A stretch of 13,374 nucleotides of DNA from Solirubrobacterales bacterium (GCA_003151895.1 PLYX01000156.1:1-13374), one strand, 5' to 3'; positions 7,294 to 13,338 are shown, numbered from the stretch's first letter. Notes: generated by a model from the sequence alone, not told the origin. A program made the numbers and translations.

Positions 7294-8195
7294 GCGTCGA
7301 TCCATGTGTGAATCCAGGATGAGATCGAGCCGATGCCGGCGAACACGGACGGGTGTCGCGTGGAGCATCGTCCATAGACGTGAACCGCGATCCCGATCTG
7401 GATGGGTTCACCGCCGGTGGGTGGTTGCGCCAGCAGGGGACCGCCGCTGTCTCCCGCGCAGGCTCCCGTGACATAGCTTGGCGGAGTGATGGTGCATATC
7501 TCGTTCTTCGCATAGAAGGGCGGAGCATTGGTTGCGCACCATTTACGCCCCTGCACGACCGTGCCGGCCGATCGCAGTCTTTCGGTCGGAAGTCTTTGTT
7601 GGTATGAGGTGATTCCCCACCCTGCCATCACAGCCGGCGACCCTGCCGAGAAGCGACCCATGCCGGAGGCGGTGGCAAGCGTGACAGGGAGCGCCGTCGT
7701 GGGCGTCGAGAGGACCAGCAGCGCAGCGTCCCCGTCATCGACCCTGCGTACCAGCCCGGGGTAGACGATCACCCCCAACACCGTCGAGACGGACGCCTCA
7801 GGCATCGTCGAATCGACGGCGCCCGTCACAACCCTGTAGCCGGCCGGCTTGTTCACAACCCCGGTCTTCATGTTCTCGGCGCAGTGCCCCGCCGTCAGGA
7901 TCAGGCTGGGAGAGACGACCGTGCCGGTGCATTGGTAGACGTACCTGCCTTGCACGTCGACTATGTAAGCAAGTGATGGGAAGCTGCCGTCGGCTGCTGG
8001 AGTACCGCCGATGATCGACTCGTGAGCGAAGGCTGTTGCGCGCGCACCCTGCCGGTCGCCGTCGGTGTGGACGGCCCTCAGGGCGACTGCGACGGGAGCG
8101 CAAACAGCAGCGCTCAGCAGCACCGCCAAGACAAGCGCGAGCTTCCCTGGGGACGGGCATCCCCTCATCGATCTGGCAGTTGATTTCGATCGCAT
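7185..8195 (-). CDS. Secreted trypsin-like serine protease (S1 family) with Pro-rich C-terminal tail
   Basis: An exported chymotrypsin-fold protease of 336 residues from the chosen ATG. The catalytic triad is visible: His104 in LTAGHC, Asp156 in DDGDAALLVL and Ser250 in GDSGGP. IIGG (61-64) marks the expected activation cleavage, so about 20 residues after the signal form a propeptide. The signal sequence is LALVLAVLLSAAVCAPVAVA. Counting back six from the catalytic Ser puts Gly at the position of trypsin Asp189, so Arg/Lys specificity is not expected. The last 32 residues are nearly all Pro and Ser, possibly a wall-spanning or spacer tail. The start is uncertain: ATG 8195 is chosen, but TTG 8240, ATG 8231 and ATG 8168 are in frame, and none has a good ribosome binding site. 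It lies downstream of a sensor kinase on the same strand. Confidence 0.88.
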   Translation of the reverse strand: MRSKSTARSMRGCPSPGKLALVLAVLLSAAVCAPVAVALRAVHTDGDRQGARATAFAHESIIGGTPAADGSFPSLAYIVDVQGRYVYQCTGTVVSPSLILTAGHCAENMKTGVVNKPAGYRVVTGAVDSTMPEASVSTVLGVIVYPGLVRRVDDGDAALLVLSTPTTALPVTLATASGMGRFSAGSPAVMAGWGITSYQQRLPTERLRSAGTVVQGRKWCATNAPPFYAKNEICTITPPSYVTGACAGDSGGPLLAQPPTGGEPIQIGIAVHVYGRCSTRHPSVFAGIGSISSWIHTWIDAYKLPPSPAPSPTPPPPPSPSPPPVPSPPSPVPLSP

Positions 8196-8352
8196 CTCTT
8201 GGGCGCCGGACGCGAGGGCGCAGATTCTCATCGGCGCCAACCGCCGGCAGTCTTAGCGCGAATCGGAAAGTCCAAGACCTCCGGGCGCGACCAGGTGTCG
8301 CTCGTGAGGTGAGGACAGAGCCGCGGTCAAGCTGGGCGTGGCGCTCGCCGGC

Positions 8353-9843
8353 TCAGCCTACGGAGGGATGGGCGTGCCGCGGTGCATCATGCGGGGACAG
8401 GTGGCCGCCAGGCGTGTCTTTGACGCCATCGAGGAGCGGCTCAAGCCAGCTCGTCAGGGGGATCTCGGCGACAAGGACGATACCCTGGCCGAGGCGTGAT
8501 ATCTCAAGCGATCCGCCGACCATCTCGAGGCGGGCACGCGTGGTCGTGAGGTTCGTACAGAGCTCCTCGCGGCGACCCTCGAAATCATCGCTCTCGATCG
8601 CGATCAGTAGTTTCTCCCCACCCTCGTCGACCCCGATGCGCACCGTCAGCGATGCCGGGATGGCACGGAGCGCCTCCTCGACGACGCGGTAGGCGGAGAT
8701 CTCAACGTCGGCGGCCAGTTGGGACAGGTTCTCCTGGGCGTAAAGGTCGATGTTCCGCGAGCGCTCCTCTCGCTCACGCTCGAACAGGCGCTCAAGCGTG
8801 GGCAAAAGGCCGAGCTCTTCGAGCATGGGCGAGCGCAGACTGCCGGCGAGCCCGCGGAGCTCCGCGATGCAGTCACGCACGCTGTGGCGCACCTTCTCGA
8901 GCTGCGCTTGAGTGAGCTCATCGACGATGCCCCGCTCGAGCCGGCCAACCACCAGCAGGGCGGCGGCCATCGCCTGCGCAGCCTGCTCGTGAAGCTGGTC
9001 CGCGATCCCACGCCGCTCCCGTTCGTGGAGATCGAGGATATGCCCCGCGTTGCGGAACTGGTCTTGCAAGCGCCGGCGCATGCAGAGAAGATCGGTCTGC
9101 AGCGCGACTCGCTCGCGCTCGGCGGCCAGCAGCCTGTGATTGTCTGCGGCGACCGCCGCCTGTAGCGCAAGCGTGGCGAGCATGAGCCGCTCTTCGGAGC
9201 GCAGGGAATGCTCGGCGGAAGCGCTCACCTGGAGCGTGCCGAACCGGCTCTCCCGTGAGGAGATGGGCAGACACAGAGAATCGCCCGCCGGAGCTCCAAA
9301 CGCGACCGTGGGCGCGCCTGCCAGCTCTACGCGCACGTGCGCGACATCGACAGCCTGGCGCACCTGTCGGACCAGCATCTGCGCGAGCGTGTCGGGCTCG
9401 GCGAGATGGGCGAGCTCCAGACCGGAGCGCAGCAGCTGTTCCTGGTGTGACTGGACGGCCCGCATGCGGTCGCTGAAGCGGCCCGCGAGCACTCCTACGG
9501 CCCCCAGGGCGATCCCGCGCGTCGCGAGTCCCAGCGCGTCGAGCGCCGGGTCGCTCGAGGAAGGGTGAAGCGCCACGAGCAGAAGCGTCCCCGCTGAGGC
9601 CGCGACTCCCGCCCGAAGGCCGAGCTCGAGCCCTACCAGTGCGACGGGGATCACGTACAGCAGGCCGACCATCACTCCCCTGTCGCTGACAACCAGTTCG
9701 CGCAACGCGAACGTGACGATGAACAGGAGCGCCGCGGCGCCGAGCACGACCGGACGACGCTCCAGCCACCGCCGGATCGGGGTCGCGACCGTGAGCAGCT
9801 CCAAAGCGCCGCTGTCCAGCACCTTGGCCTCTTCGGTGCTCAT
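8353..9843 (-). CDS. Membrane sensor histidine kinase (HisKA_3/NarL-partner class) with eroded ATPase domain
   Basis: A 496-residue sensor kinase-like protein. Four hydrophobic segments lie at about 31-50, 57-75, 77-92 and 104-121. A GAF-like region spans about 145-235 (ending before a helical linker). The dimerisation/phosphoacceptor helix has His285 in ERERRGIADQLHEQAAQAM; the family usually has LHD, here LHE. The ATP-binding domain is recognisable from SAYRVVEEAL (383-392) to the terminal AEIPL. The N-box Asn is absent. The G1 region reads ESDDFEG, and the usual GLxGMxxR lid is replaced by NLTTTRARLE. ATP binding may therefore be weak or lost; this is inference. No response regulator is in the window. 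The protease gene follows on the same strand after about 157 bases. The ATG at 9843 abuts the TAG of a 21-codon upstream ORF. Confidence 0.88.
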   Translation of the reverse strand: MSTEEAKVLDSGALELLTVATPIRRWLERRPVVLGAAALLFIVTFALRELVVSDRGVMVGLLYVIPVALVGLELGLRAGVAASAGTLLLVALHPSSSDPALDALGLATRGIALGAVGVLAGRFSDRMRAVQSHQEQLLRSGLELAHLAEPDTLAQMLVRQVRQAVDVAHVRVELAGAPTVAFGAPAGDSLCLPISSRESRFGTLQVSASAEHSLRSEERLMLATLALQAAVAADNHRLLAAERERVALQTDLLCMRRRLQDQFRNAGHILDLHERERRGIADQLHEQAAQAMAAALLVVGRLERGIVDELTQAQLEKVRHSVRDCIAELRGLAGSLRSPMLEELGLLPTLERLFEREREERSRNIDLYAQENLSQLAADVEISAYRVVEEALRAIPASLTVRIGVDEGGEKLLIAIESDDFEGRREELCTNLTTTRARLEMVGGSLEISRLGQGIVLVAEIPLTSWLEPLLDGVKDTPGGHLSPHDAPRHAHPSVG

Positions 9844-9909
9844 CTATGGCCGGCTCTCTGGTCGAGACCGCCGGCGTGAGATCTTGATTGAGCTCGTGTG
9901 CACGTTCAT
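9844..9909 (-). other. 21-codon upstream ORF abutting the kinase start; possible IS481-type transposase relic
   Basis: An ATG at 9909 opens a 21-codon frame (MNVHTSSIKI, then Arg/Ser-rich) whose TAG is immediately followed by the kinase ATG (TAGATG). The opening MNVH is a very common start of IS481-family transposases (MNVHKNARLTP type). The neighbouring frame reads LNQDLTPAVSTRE, which looks like the next part of that N-terminus. Either it is a leader peptide coupled to the kinase or a decayed, frameshifted transposase start. Both readings are tentative. Confidence 0.3.
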
Positions 9910-9965
9910 CGTGCTGAGGCACCCCCTTTGTGATGATGCGACCGCCTTCGGAGCGTCCAGATCGG

Positions 9966-10005
9966 CTGAGGTGCCCCGGCCGGCGCTGAGGTGCCCCCGC
10001 CGGCG
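9966..10005. repeat. 20-bp tandem direct repeat upstream of the kinase
   Basis: Two adjacent 20-base units, CTGAGGTGCCCCGGCCGGCG and CTGAGGTGCCCCCGCCGGCG, differ at one base. A shorter related copy, CTGAGGCACCCCC, lies at 9914-9926. The pair sits about 120-160 bases upstream of the kinase start. It could be a repeated regulator site or part of a mobile-element end. Confidence 0.75.
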
Positions 10006-10088
10006 CTCTCGCGGGCCGATATGATCTAGCCACAGAGACCATCCGCGACGCATCCGTGCTGGATACGGCCTCTGCGCCGGATTAGTAC

Positions 10089-10283
10089 CTAGATCTGAGT
10101 TTCGCTGGACCGAGCGCAGCGCTTACAGGACAGCATGTCGCTGACGGCGTCGTGTTCGATGATCGCCACCCCATGCTGGCGGCGCGGAGCCGGGTACGAC
10201 GACCGAACCTCCCCGGCGGTTCCAACCTCGACGAGACAGTGCGCCTGTGCGTACTCGAACGCCGGCTCGACTGCTTCTTTCCG
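10089..10283 (-). pseudogene. Start-less coding-like frame, possible gene remnant
   Basis: This minus-strand frame runs from a TAA at 10286-10284 to a TAG at 10091-10089 with 64 sense codons. Its composition looks protein-like (EAVEPAFEYAQAHCLVEVG, later GVAIIEHDAVSDMLSCKRC) and it uses G/C-ending codons. The only in-frame start codons are deep inside (GTG at codon 39, ATG at codon 50), so an intact gene is unlikely. It may be the tail of a decayed gene or chance openness in GC-rich DNA. No family recognised. Confidence 0.25.
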
Positions 10284-10313
10284 TTAGGGTGCCTTGATTA
10301 GGGTACCCTAACG
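10282..10313. promoter_or_regulatory. Palindromic operator candidate
   Basis: TTAGGGTACCCTAA (10298-10311) is a perfect 14-base palindrome. An additional half-site CGTTAGGGT (10282-10290) is the exact inverse of ACCCTAACG (10305-10313). TTAGGGT therefore occurs twice directly and once inverted in 32 bases. AT-containing symmetry of this kind stands out against the GC-rich surroundings and resembles a repressor binding site. It lies about 155 bases upstream of the DegV gene and at the head of the start-less minus-strand frame. No regulator gene is adjacent. Confidence 0.5.
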
Positions 10314-10468
10314 CGCGGGGTCGGCATCCAGCGCCTGCTCCGATCATGTACTGGTCTACGAGCCCCGAGCCGATCTCCACCGAATCCGCAAGCCGGCAAG
10401 CATTCGCGTTGTTGTGCCCGGCTCACCGTCGCCCCACACGCCTACCGTCGCCGTAGCGCCTCTCTTCA

Positions 10469-11332
10469 ATGTCCAGCGTCGCGATAGTCTCAGACACCAC
10501 CCACTATCTCCCATCGGCGCTCGCGGACACACTGGAAATCCACCAGGTCAGCCTGTATGTGGGCTGGGAAGGCCACCTCCAGCGCGAGCTCGAGATAGGC
10601 AGCCTGGAGCGCTTCTACGAGCGTTTGCGCGCCGACCCGGAGATGCCAGGCACCTCCCAGCCCTCTATCGGCGACTTTCTCGCGGTGTGGGAACCGCTCA
10701 TCGACGCGGGCAAGGACATCCTCTCCATACACCTCGGAAGCGGCATCTCGGGCACCTACGAGGCGGCGCGCCAGGCGCGCGGCGTGCTTGTACAACGCGG
10801 CCTGGCCGACCGCATAGAGGTGTTCGACGGTGAAACCGGCGCCGGCGGGCTGGGCTGCCTGCTGCTCGCGGCGGCCGCCCGCGCTCGCTCGGGCGCAGAG
10901 CTGAAGGACGTGGTGGCGCATGTGGCCGAGGCGCGCCGAACATTGGACATCAGGTTCTGCATCGACACCCTGGAATACCTCCAGCGGGGCGGGCGCATCG
11001 GCAGGGCGCAGGCGTGGCTCGGCAGCACCCTGAAGATCAAGCCGATCCTCTCCTTCGAGCGTGAGATCACCCCGGTCGAACGGGTGCGCACCGCCGGCCG
11101 CGCGTTCGAGCGCATGGTGGAGTACATGCGCAAAATGCGCGACGACGGCGTCGACGGCTGGGTGGTCCAACACATCCTGGCGCCCGAGCAGGCCACGCGC
11201 CTGGTCGAACATGGGCGAGAGATCTACGGCTGTGAGCCACTCTTCGTCTCGGAAGTCGGCCCGGTCATCGGCACGTACATCGGCCCCGGCGGGCTGCTCA
11301 TCGCCGGCATTCCGCGCGCGCTCGTCGCGTAG
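10469..11332 (+). CDS. DegV family fatty-acid-binding protein
   Basis: A 287-residue cytoplasmic DegV/FakB-like protein. The family binds one fatty acid; FakB members present it to the kinase FakA for phosphorylation and use in phospholipid synthesis. Family marks in order are VAIVSDTTHYLP (4-15), TSQPS (62-66), IHLGSGISGTY (87-97), FDGETGAGGLG (119-129), LEYLQRGGRIGRAQ (168-181), LKIKPIL (188-194) and GPVIGTYIGPG (264-274). Length is normal. In canonical members the TSQPS and SGxSGTY segments line the lipid headgroup pocket, and both are present. No FakA-type kinase gene lies in this window, so the partner must be elsewhere or the role different. The ATG at 10469 gives the family N-terminus; its ribosome binding site is weak. 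It appears monocistronic and converges with the nuclease gene. Confidence 0.93.
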   Translation: MSSVAIVSDTTHYLPSALADTLEIHQVSLYVGWEGHLQRELEIGSLERFYERLRADPEMPGTSQPSIGDFLAVWEPLIDAGKDILSIHLGSGISGTYEAARQARGVLVQRGLADRIEVFDGETGAGGLGCLLLAAAARARSGAELKDVVAHVAEARRTLDIRFCIDTLEYLQRGGRIGRAQAWLGSTLKIKPILSFEREITPVERVRTAGRAFERMVEYMRKMRDDGVDGWVVQHILAPEQATRLVEHGREIYGCEPLFVSEVGPVIGTYIGPGGLLIAGIPRALVA

Positions 11333-11353
11333 GGCGCCTATCGCGACAACTGC

Positions 11354-11370
11354 CCCGCGGGTGACGCGGG
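11354..11370. terminator. Short GC hairpin between convergent genes
   Basis: CCCGCG (11354-11359) and CGCGGG (11365-11370) form a 6-bp stem with a five-base loop, 22 bases after the DegV stop in the 114-base gap between convergent genes. No T-run follows on either strand, so the terminator call rests on position alone. Confidence 0.25.
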
Positions 11371-11446
11371 AGGATGGCTCGGGCCGAGGGCCAAAATGGT
11401 CCGATCGATACAGCGCCGAGGTGATCGGCGATGTCGCTCACGGGCG

Positions 11447-11644
11447 CTACGCGGCGACGGCGACACCGGCGGAAACGTAGTGCTCAACCGTCAGGTCGTC
11501 GCGCTCAAGCGTGAAGCGCACGCCATCCTCGGCGAGCTGGTGCGCCTCGGCGTAGGTATCGGCGACTACAGTCCAGCGCGGCACGTCAGGAGACGTGGCG
11601 ACCCAGGTGTCCTGGTCTTGGCGGTAGAGCACGCGCACCATCAT
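11447..11644 (-). CDS. HicB-like antitoxin-family domain; possibly its own gene
   Basis: From ATG 11644 this gives 65 residues: MMVRVLYRQDQDTWVATSPD, then VPRWTVVADTYAEAHQLAEDG and a short helix-strand end. This is the alpha-beta fold of HicB/UPF0150-type proteins, which usually neutralise a HicA mRNA interferase or occur as orphans. GAGGA (11653-11649) lies four bases before the ATG, a good ribosome binding site, so it can be translated independently even though the frame is open upstream into the nuclease. No HicA-like gene lies next to it, and no DNA-binding C-terminal domain is present. Either an orphan HicB-like protein or the C-terminus of a nuclease fusion; I favour independent translation. 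Confidence 0.6.
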   Translation of the reverse strand: MMVRVLYRQDQDTWVATSPDVPRWTVVADTYAEAHQLAEDGVRFTLERDDLTVEHYVSAGVAVAA

Positions 11645-12388
11645 GGCTTCCTCAGAGTAGCGCGAGGGCGTCTTGTTCGGCAAGGCCAACCTGGTTGCAG
11701 AGGATGTCCTTGACGGTGGCGTGTTCGTCGGCGTACTGGGCGCCGACCGTGTCGCTCGCGTGCCGGCGCCGGCTGGCGGTGCGACGAATGTGTGGCGCCA
11801 ATCGCGCGCGATCTCCAGCTGCGCGGAGCGCAGGCTCACCGACCCGGCACAGACGGCGTCGTGGAGTCGGTTCTCGATCCCATCCTTCTCGTGATAGCCG
11901 GGACTGATCTCCGGCCAGAGATTGGCGACAGTGTTGTTGCCTCCCAGCTCCAGCGAGACAAGGTGGTCCACCTCGTAGCTCCCCGGCACATGCGAGGCGA
12001 TCCCGTACTCGGCGTAGACGCTCTGCTTGACCGACTCCGAGACGTTGCGAGCGGATCGGGAGTAGCCGGGCGTGCAGATCTGGCTCACCGTTGCCCCGGT
12101 GAAGATCGCGCCCGGCGTGCAGGCCGGGTCCGGGAGCAGCCCCCTGATCCGACAGGCGGTGAACTTGGTGCGGTGTCCGAGCACGAGCGCGGCGGGGCTC
12201 GATGAATGTCGGGCCACCCGCGACTGTCGATGGACCCGATGTGGGGTTGGCCGCTCCCGCGGAGCAGTGACAGCACTCGACACGCTCGTCGCCGTGCTCC
12301 CGCCGTCTTCAGTTGTCCCACAGCCGCCCAGCAGAAGCGTGACAGCGGCGAGCGCGAAGGCGCCCGCGAGAGCAAGTTGATTTTTCAC
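11447..12388 (-). CDS. Lipoprotein with HNH-like nuclease domain, reading through into a HicB-like domain
   Basis: A 313-residue open frame. GTG 12388 is chosen because AAGGA (12400-12396) lies seven bases upstream and the product then begins with a textbook lipoprotein signal (KNQLALAGAFALAAVTLLLGGC, lipid-attached Cys23). A Ser/Pro/Arg linker leads to a nuclease-like domain (about residues 80-200). It carries CTPGYSRSARNVSESVKQSVYAEYG and SYEVDHLVSLELGGNNTVANLWPE, with Asp-His at 141-142 and a helical end AQLEIARDW. This block is found in small bacterial HNH-type proteins that usually end near this point. Here a Thr/Ser/Pro-rich stretch (about 200-248) follows, then a 65-residue HicB-like domain. 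The stretch has poor codon bias, while another frame there looks better coded, so the fusion may be a frameshift product. Nuclease activity is inferred from the motif. Confidence 0.75.
   Translation of the reverse strand: MKNQLALAGAFALAAVTLLLGGCGTTEDGGSTATSVSSAVTAPRERPTPHRVHRQSRVARHSSSPAALVLGHRTKFTACRIRGLLPDPACTPGAIFTGATVSQICTPGYSRSARNVSESVKQSVYAEYGIASHVPGSYEVDHLVSLELGGNNTVANLWPEISPGYHEKDGIENRLHDAVCAGSVSLRSAQLEIARDWRHTFVAPPAGAGTRATRSAPSTPTNTPPSRTSSATRLALPNKTPSRYSEEAMMVRVLYRQDQDTWVATSPDVPRWTVVADTYAEAHQLAEDGVRFTLERDDLTVEHYVSAGVAVAA
11652..11801 (-). other. Alternative-frame small ORF between the nuclease and HicB-like domains
   Basis: From TTG 11801, 49 codons read in a frame different from the nuclease: a basic start (APHIRRTASRRRHASDT) then GAQYADEHATVKDILCNQ and ending ALALL. 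Its TGA overlaps the GAGGA of the HicB-like start. Third positions are nearly all G or C, as in real genes here, whereas the nuclease frame across the same bases is a Thr/Ser/Pro-rich string. It may be a small gene or the original C-terminus of the nuclease or another gene before a frameshift. No family recognised; start uncertain. Confidence 0.35.
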
Positions 12389-12433
12389 GACATCGTCCTT
12401 TGTCCTGCCGACAGAGATGGCCGAAGTATGCCC

Positions 12434-12460
12434 TTGACGTGTGCGCACCGGAGCTATCCG
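12434..12460 (+). promoter_or_regulatory. Possible promoter for the small membrane protein gene
   Basis: TTGACG (12434-12439) and a TATCCG (12455-12460) lie 15 bases apart in the 126-base divergent gap, about 55 bases before the GTG at 12515. The -35 match is good, the -10 weak and the spacing short. Confidence 0.25.
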
Positions 12461-12514
12461 GCTCCAAACCTCGACGCGCGCATGTAGGCGTCCGGCGTCG
12501 CGGAGACGATCGCT

Positions 12515-12805
12515 GTGGTCTTTGGTCTGATCGGAGCAGCCGGTCTGCTCGTCTTCGTCGTGCTGCTGCTGCGACCCTACGAGCTTGGCTTCAGCGTCAA
12601 CGCGCCGGCCACGTATCGCGCGCTCTGGAAGCAGGAGATCCTTGAGCAGCCGATGGTCGACCTCGCTCTTGCGGACGCATTCGAGGAGCAGCGAGAGAGC
12701 AACACCAAGATCGTCAAGCGACTGGTCGGGTTCCTGGCGATAGCCCTCGCTGCCCTGGTTCTGGAGACCACCGGCCTGGCCGTCGCGGCTGCGCTAGCCT
12801 CATAG
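12515..12805 (+). CDS. Small membrane protein of unknown function, two membrane segments
   Basis: A 96-residue protein with an N-terminal hydrophobic segment (VFGLIGAAGLLVFVVLLL, about residues 2-19) and a C-terminal one (about 69-95). Between them is a charged stretch of about 45 residues (ALWKQEILEQPMVDLALADA, then EEQRESNTKIVKR). The pattern suggests a helical hairpin with a cytoplasmic or extracytoplasmic amphipathic loop. I do not recognise the family. The GTG start has GGAGA (12502-12506) eight bases upstream, and the frame is closed by a TAG just before it, so no longer start exists. The stop is two bases before the ATG of the next small gene, so they form a coupled pair. They are divergent from the lipoprotein nuclease. 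Any link to immunity or toxicity would be speculation. Confidence 0.65.
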   Translation: MVFGLIGAAGLLVFVVLLLRPYELGFSVNAPATYRALWKQEILEQPMVDLALADAFEEQRESNTKIVKRLVGFLAIALAALVLETTGLAVAAALAS

Positions 12806-12807
12806 TC

Positions 12808-12966
12808 ATGGCCGATCAGTCGCACACCACTCCACCTACACCCCCCAAGGGCGGAAACGCCCCGCACCCCGACTCGATTCCCAAGCTGCCCAAAACGATC
12901 TTCAACCTCGTCAAGAAGGGCGGATCGGGCAACGTCGGCGCCGTGCGACGGACTGAGCACAAGTAG
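12808..12966 (+). CDS. Small hypothetical protein, 52 residues
   Basis: Two bases after the stop of the membrane protein gene, an ATG opens a 52-codon frame. The N-terminal half is Pro/His/Thr-rich (MADQSHTTPPTPPKGGNAPH) and the C-terminal half is basic (IPKLPKTIFNLVKKGGSGNV, then RRTEHK). There is no signal peptide or membrane segment. The codon choice matches the neighbours and the tight spacing supports translation coupled to the upstream gene. Function unknown; the Lys-rich segment could bind nucleic acid or a membrane face, but nothing in the sequence proves it. Confidence 0.6.
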   Translation: MADQSHTTPPTPPKGGNAPHPDSIPKLPKTIFNLVKKGGSGNVGAVRRTEHK

Positions 12967-12998
12967 ACCTTTCAAGCTCCGCCGTCGACGGGATCGTC

Positions 12999-13292
12999 GT
13001 GACGATGTACAGCAGCGATCACGCGCCGCCCCACTTCCATGCGCGCTACGGCGAGTACGAGGCACAGATCGCCATCGACACCGGCGAACCTCTGGCGGGC
13101 TACGTGCCGATCCGAGCGCTACGCCTCGTCCGTGAGTGGGCCGAGCTGCACGAGACCGACTACTTCCGCCAGGTGCGCGTCGATCCCGAGCTGGGCACCG
13201 TCGTCTGGCCCAACGGCTACGACCTCGACCCCGACGTGCTCCACGGCGATCATCAGCCCGTCGGCCGGCCTGCGGCGCAGGCTTCGCGCTAG
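12999..13292 (+). CDS. DUF4160/DUF2442 chimeric small protein
   Basis: A 97-residue protein made of pieces of two families normally encoded by adjacent genes. Residues 1-53 match DUF4160: MYSSDHAPPHFHARYGEYEA, then GYVPIRALRLVREWAELHE. Residues 54-82 match the C-terminal end of DUF2442: DYFRQVRVDPELGTVVWPNG followed by YDLDPDVLHG. The usual DUF4160 end and the DUF2442 N-terminal half are missing, so an in-frame deletion probably fused the two. The DUF4160 N-terminus is also short: the frame upstream still reads SSAVDGIVV, resembling the family, but has no start codon before GTG 12999, and a TGA closes it at 12954-12956. The last 15 residues are unrelated. DUF4160/DUF2442 pairs have been seen as possible toxin-antitoxin-like modules; function here is doubtful and this may be a remnant. 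Confidence 0.7.
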   Translation: MTMYSSDHAPPHFHARYGEYEAQIAIDTGEPLAGYVPIRALRLVREWAELHETDYFRQVRVDPELGTVVWPNGYDLDPDVLHGDHQPVGRPAAQASR

Positions 13293-13338
13293 TCGCGCAG
13301 CGTCGCGCAGCACACCTTTCTGAGTCTCTCGCGCGGTA

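Larger units (their letters stand above)
9844..10468. other. 625-base stretch without a confident gene
   Basis: This divergent region separates the kinase (-) from the DegV gene (+). It holds a short upstream ORF (9844-9909), 20-bp tandem repeats (9966-10005), a start-less coding-like frame on the minus strand (10089-10283) and a perfect palindrome with flanking half-sites (10282-10313). Longer open frames here on either strand show no recognisable protein. It must contain the promoters for both flanking genes, but I cannot place -10/-35 boxes with confidence. Confidence 0.6.

Noticed and set aside
8918..10042. Minus-strand frame of 374 codons overlapping the kinase
   Set aside because: Over the kinase gene it is an Arg/Ala/Gly-rich off-frame reading. 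Only its first part, outside the kinase, was kept as a possible transposase relic.
10123..10380. 85-codon minus-strand frame upstream of DegV
   Set aside because: Arg/Gly/Ser-rich composition, no ribosome binding site and no family; another frame on the same strand looks more protein-like.
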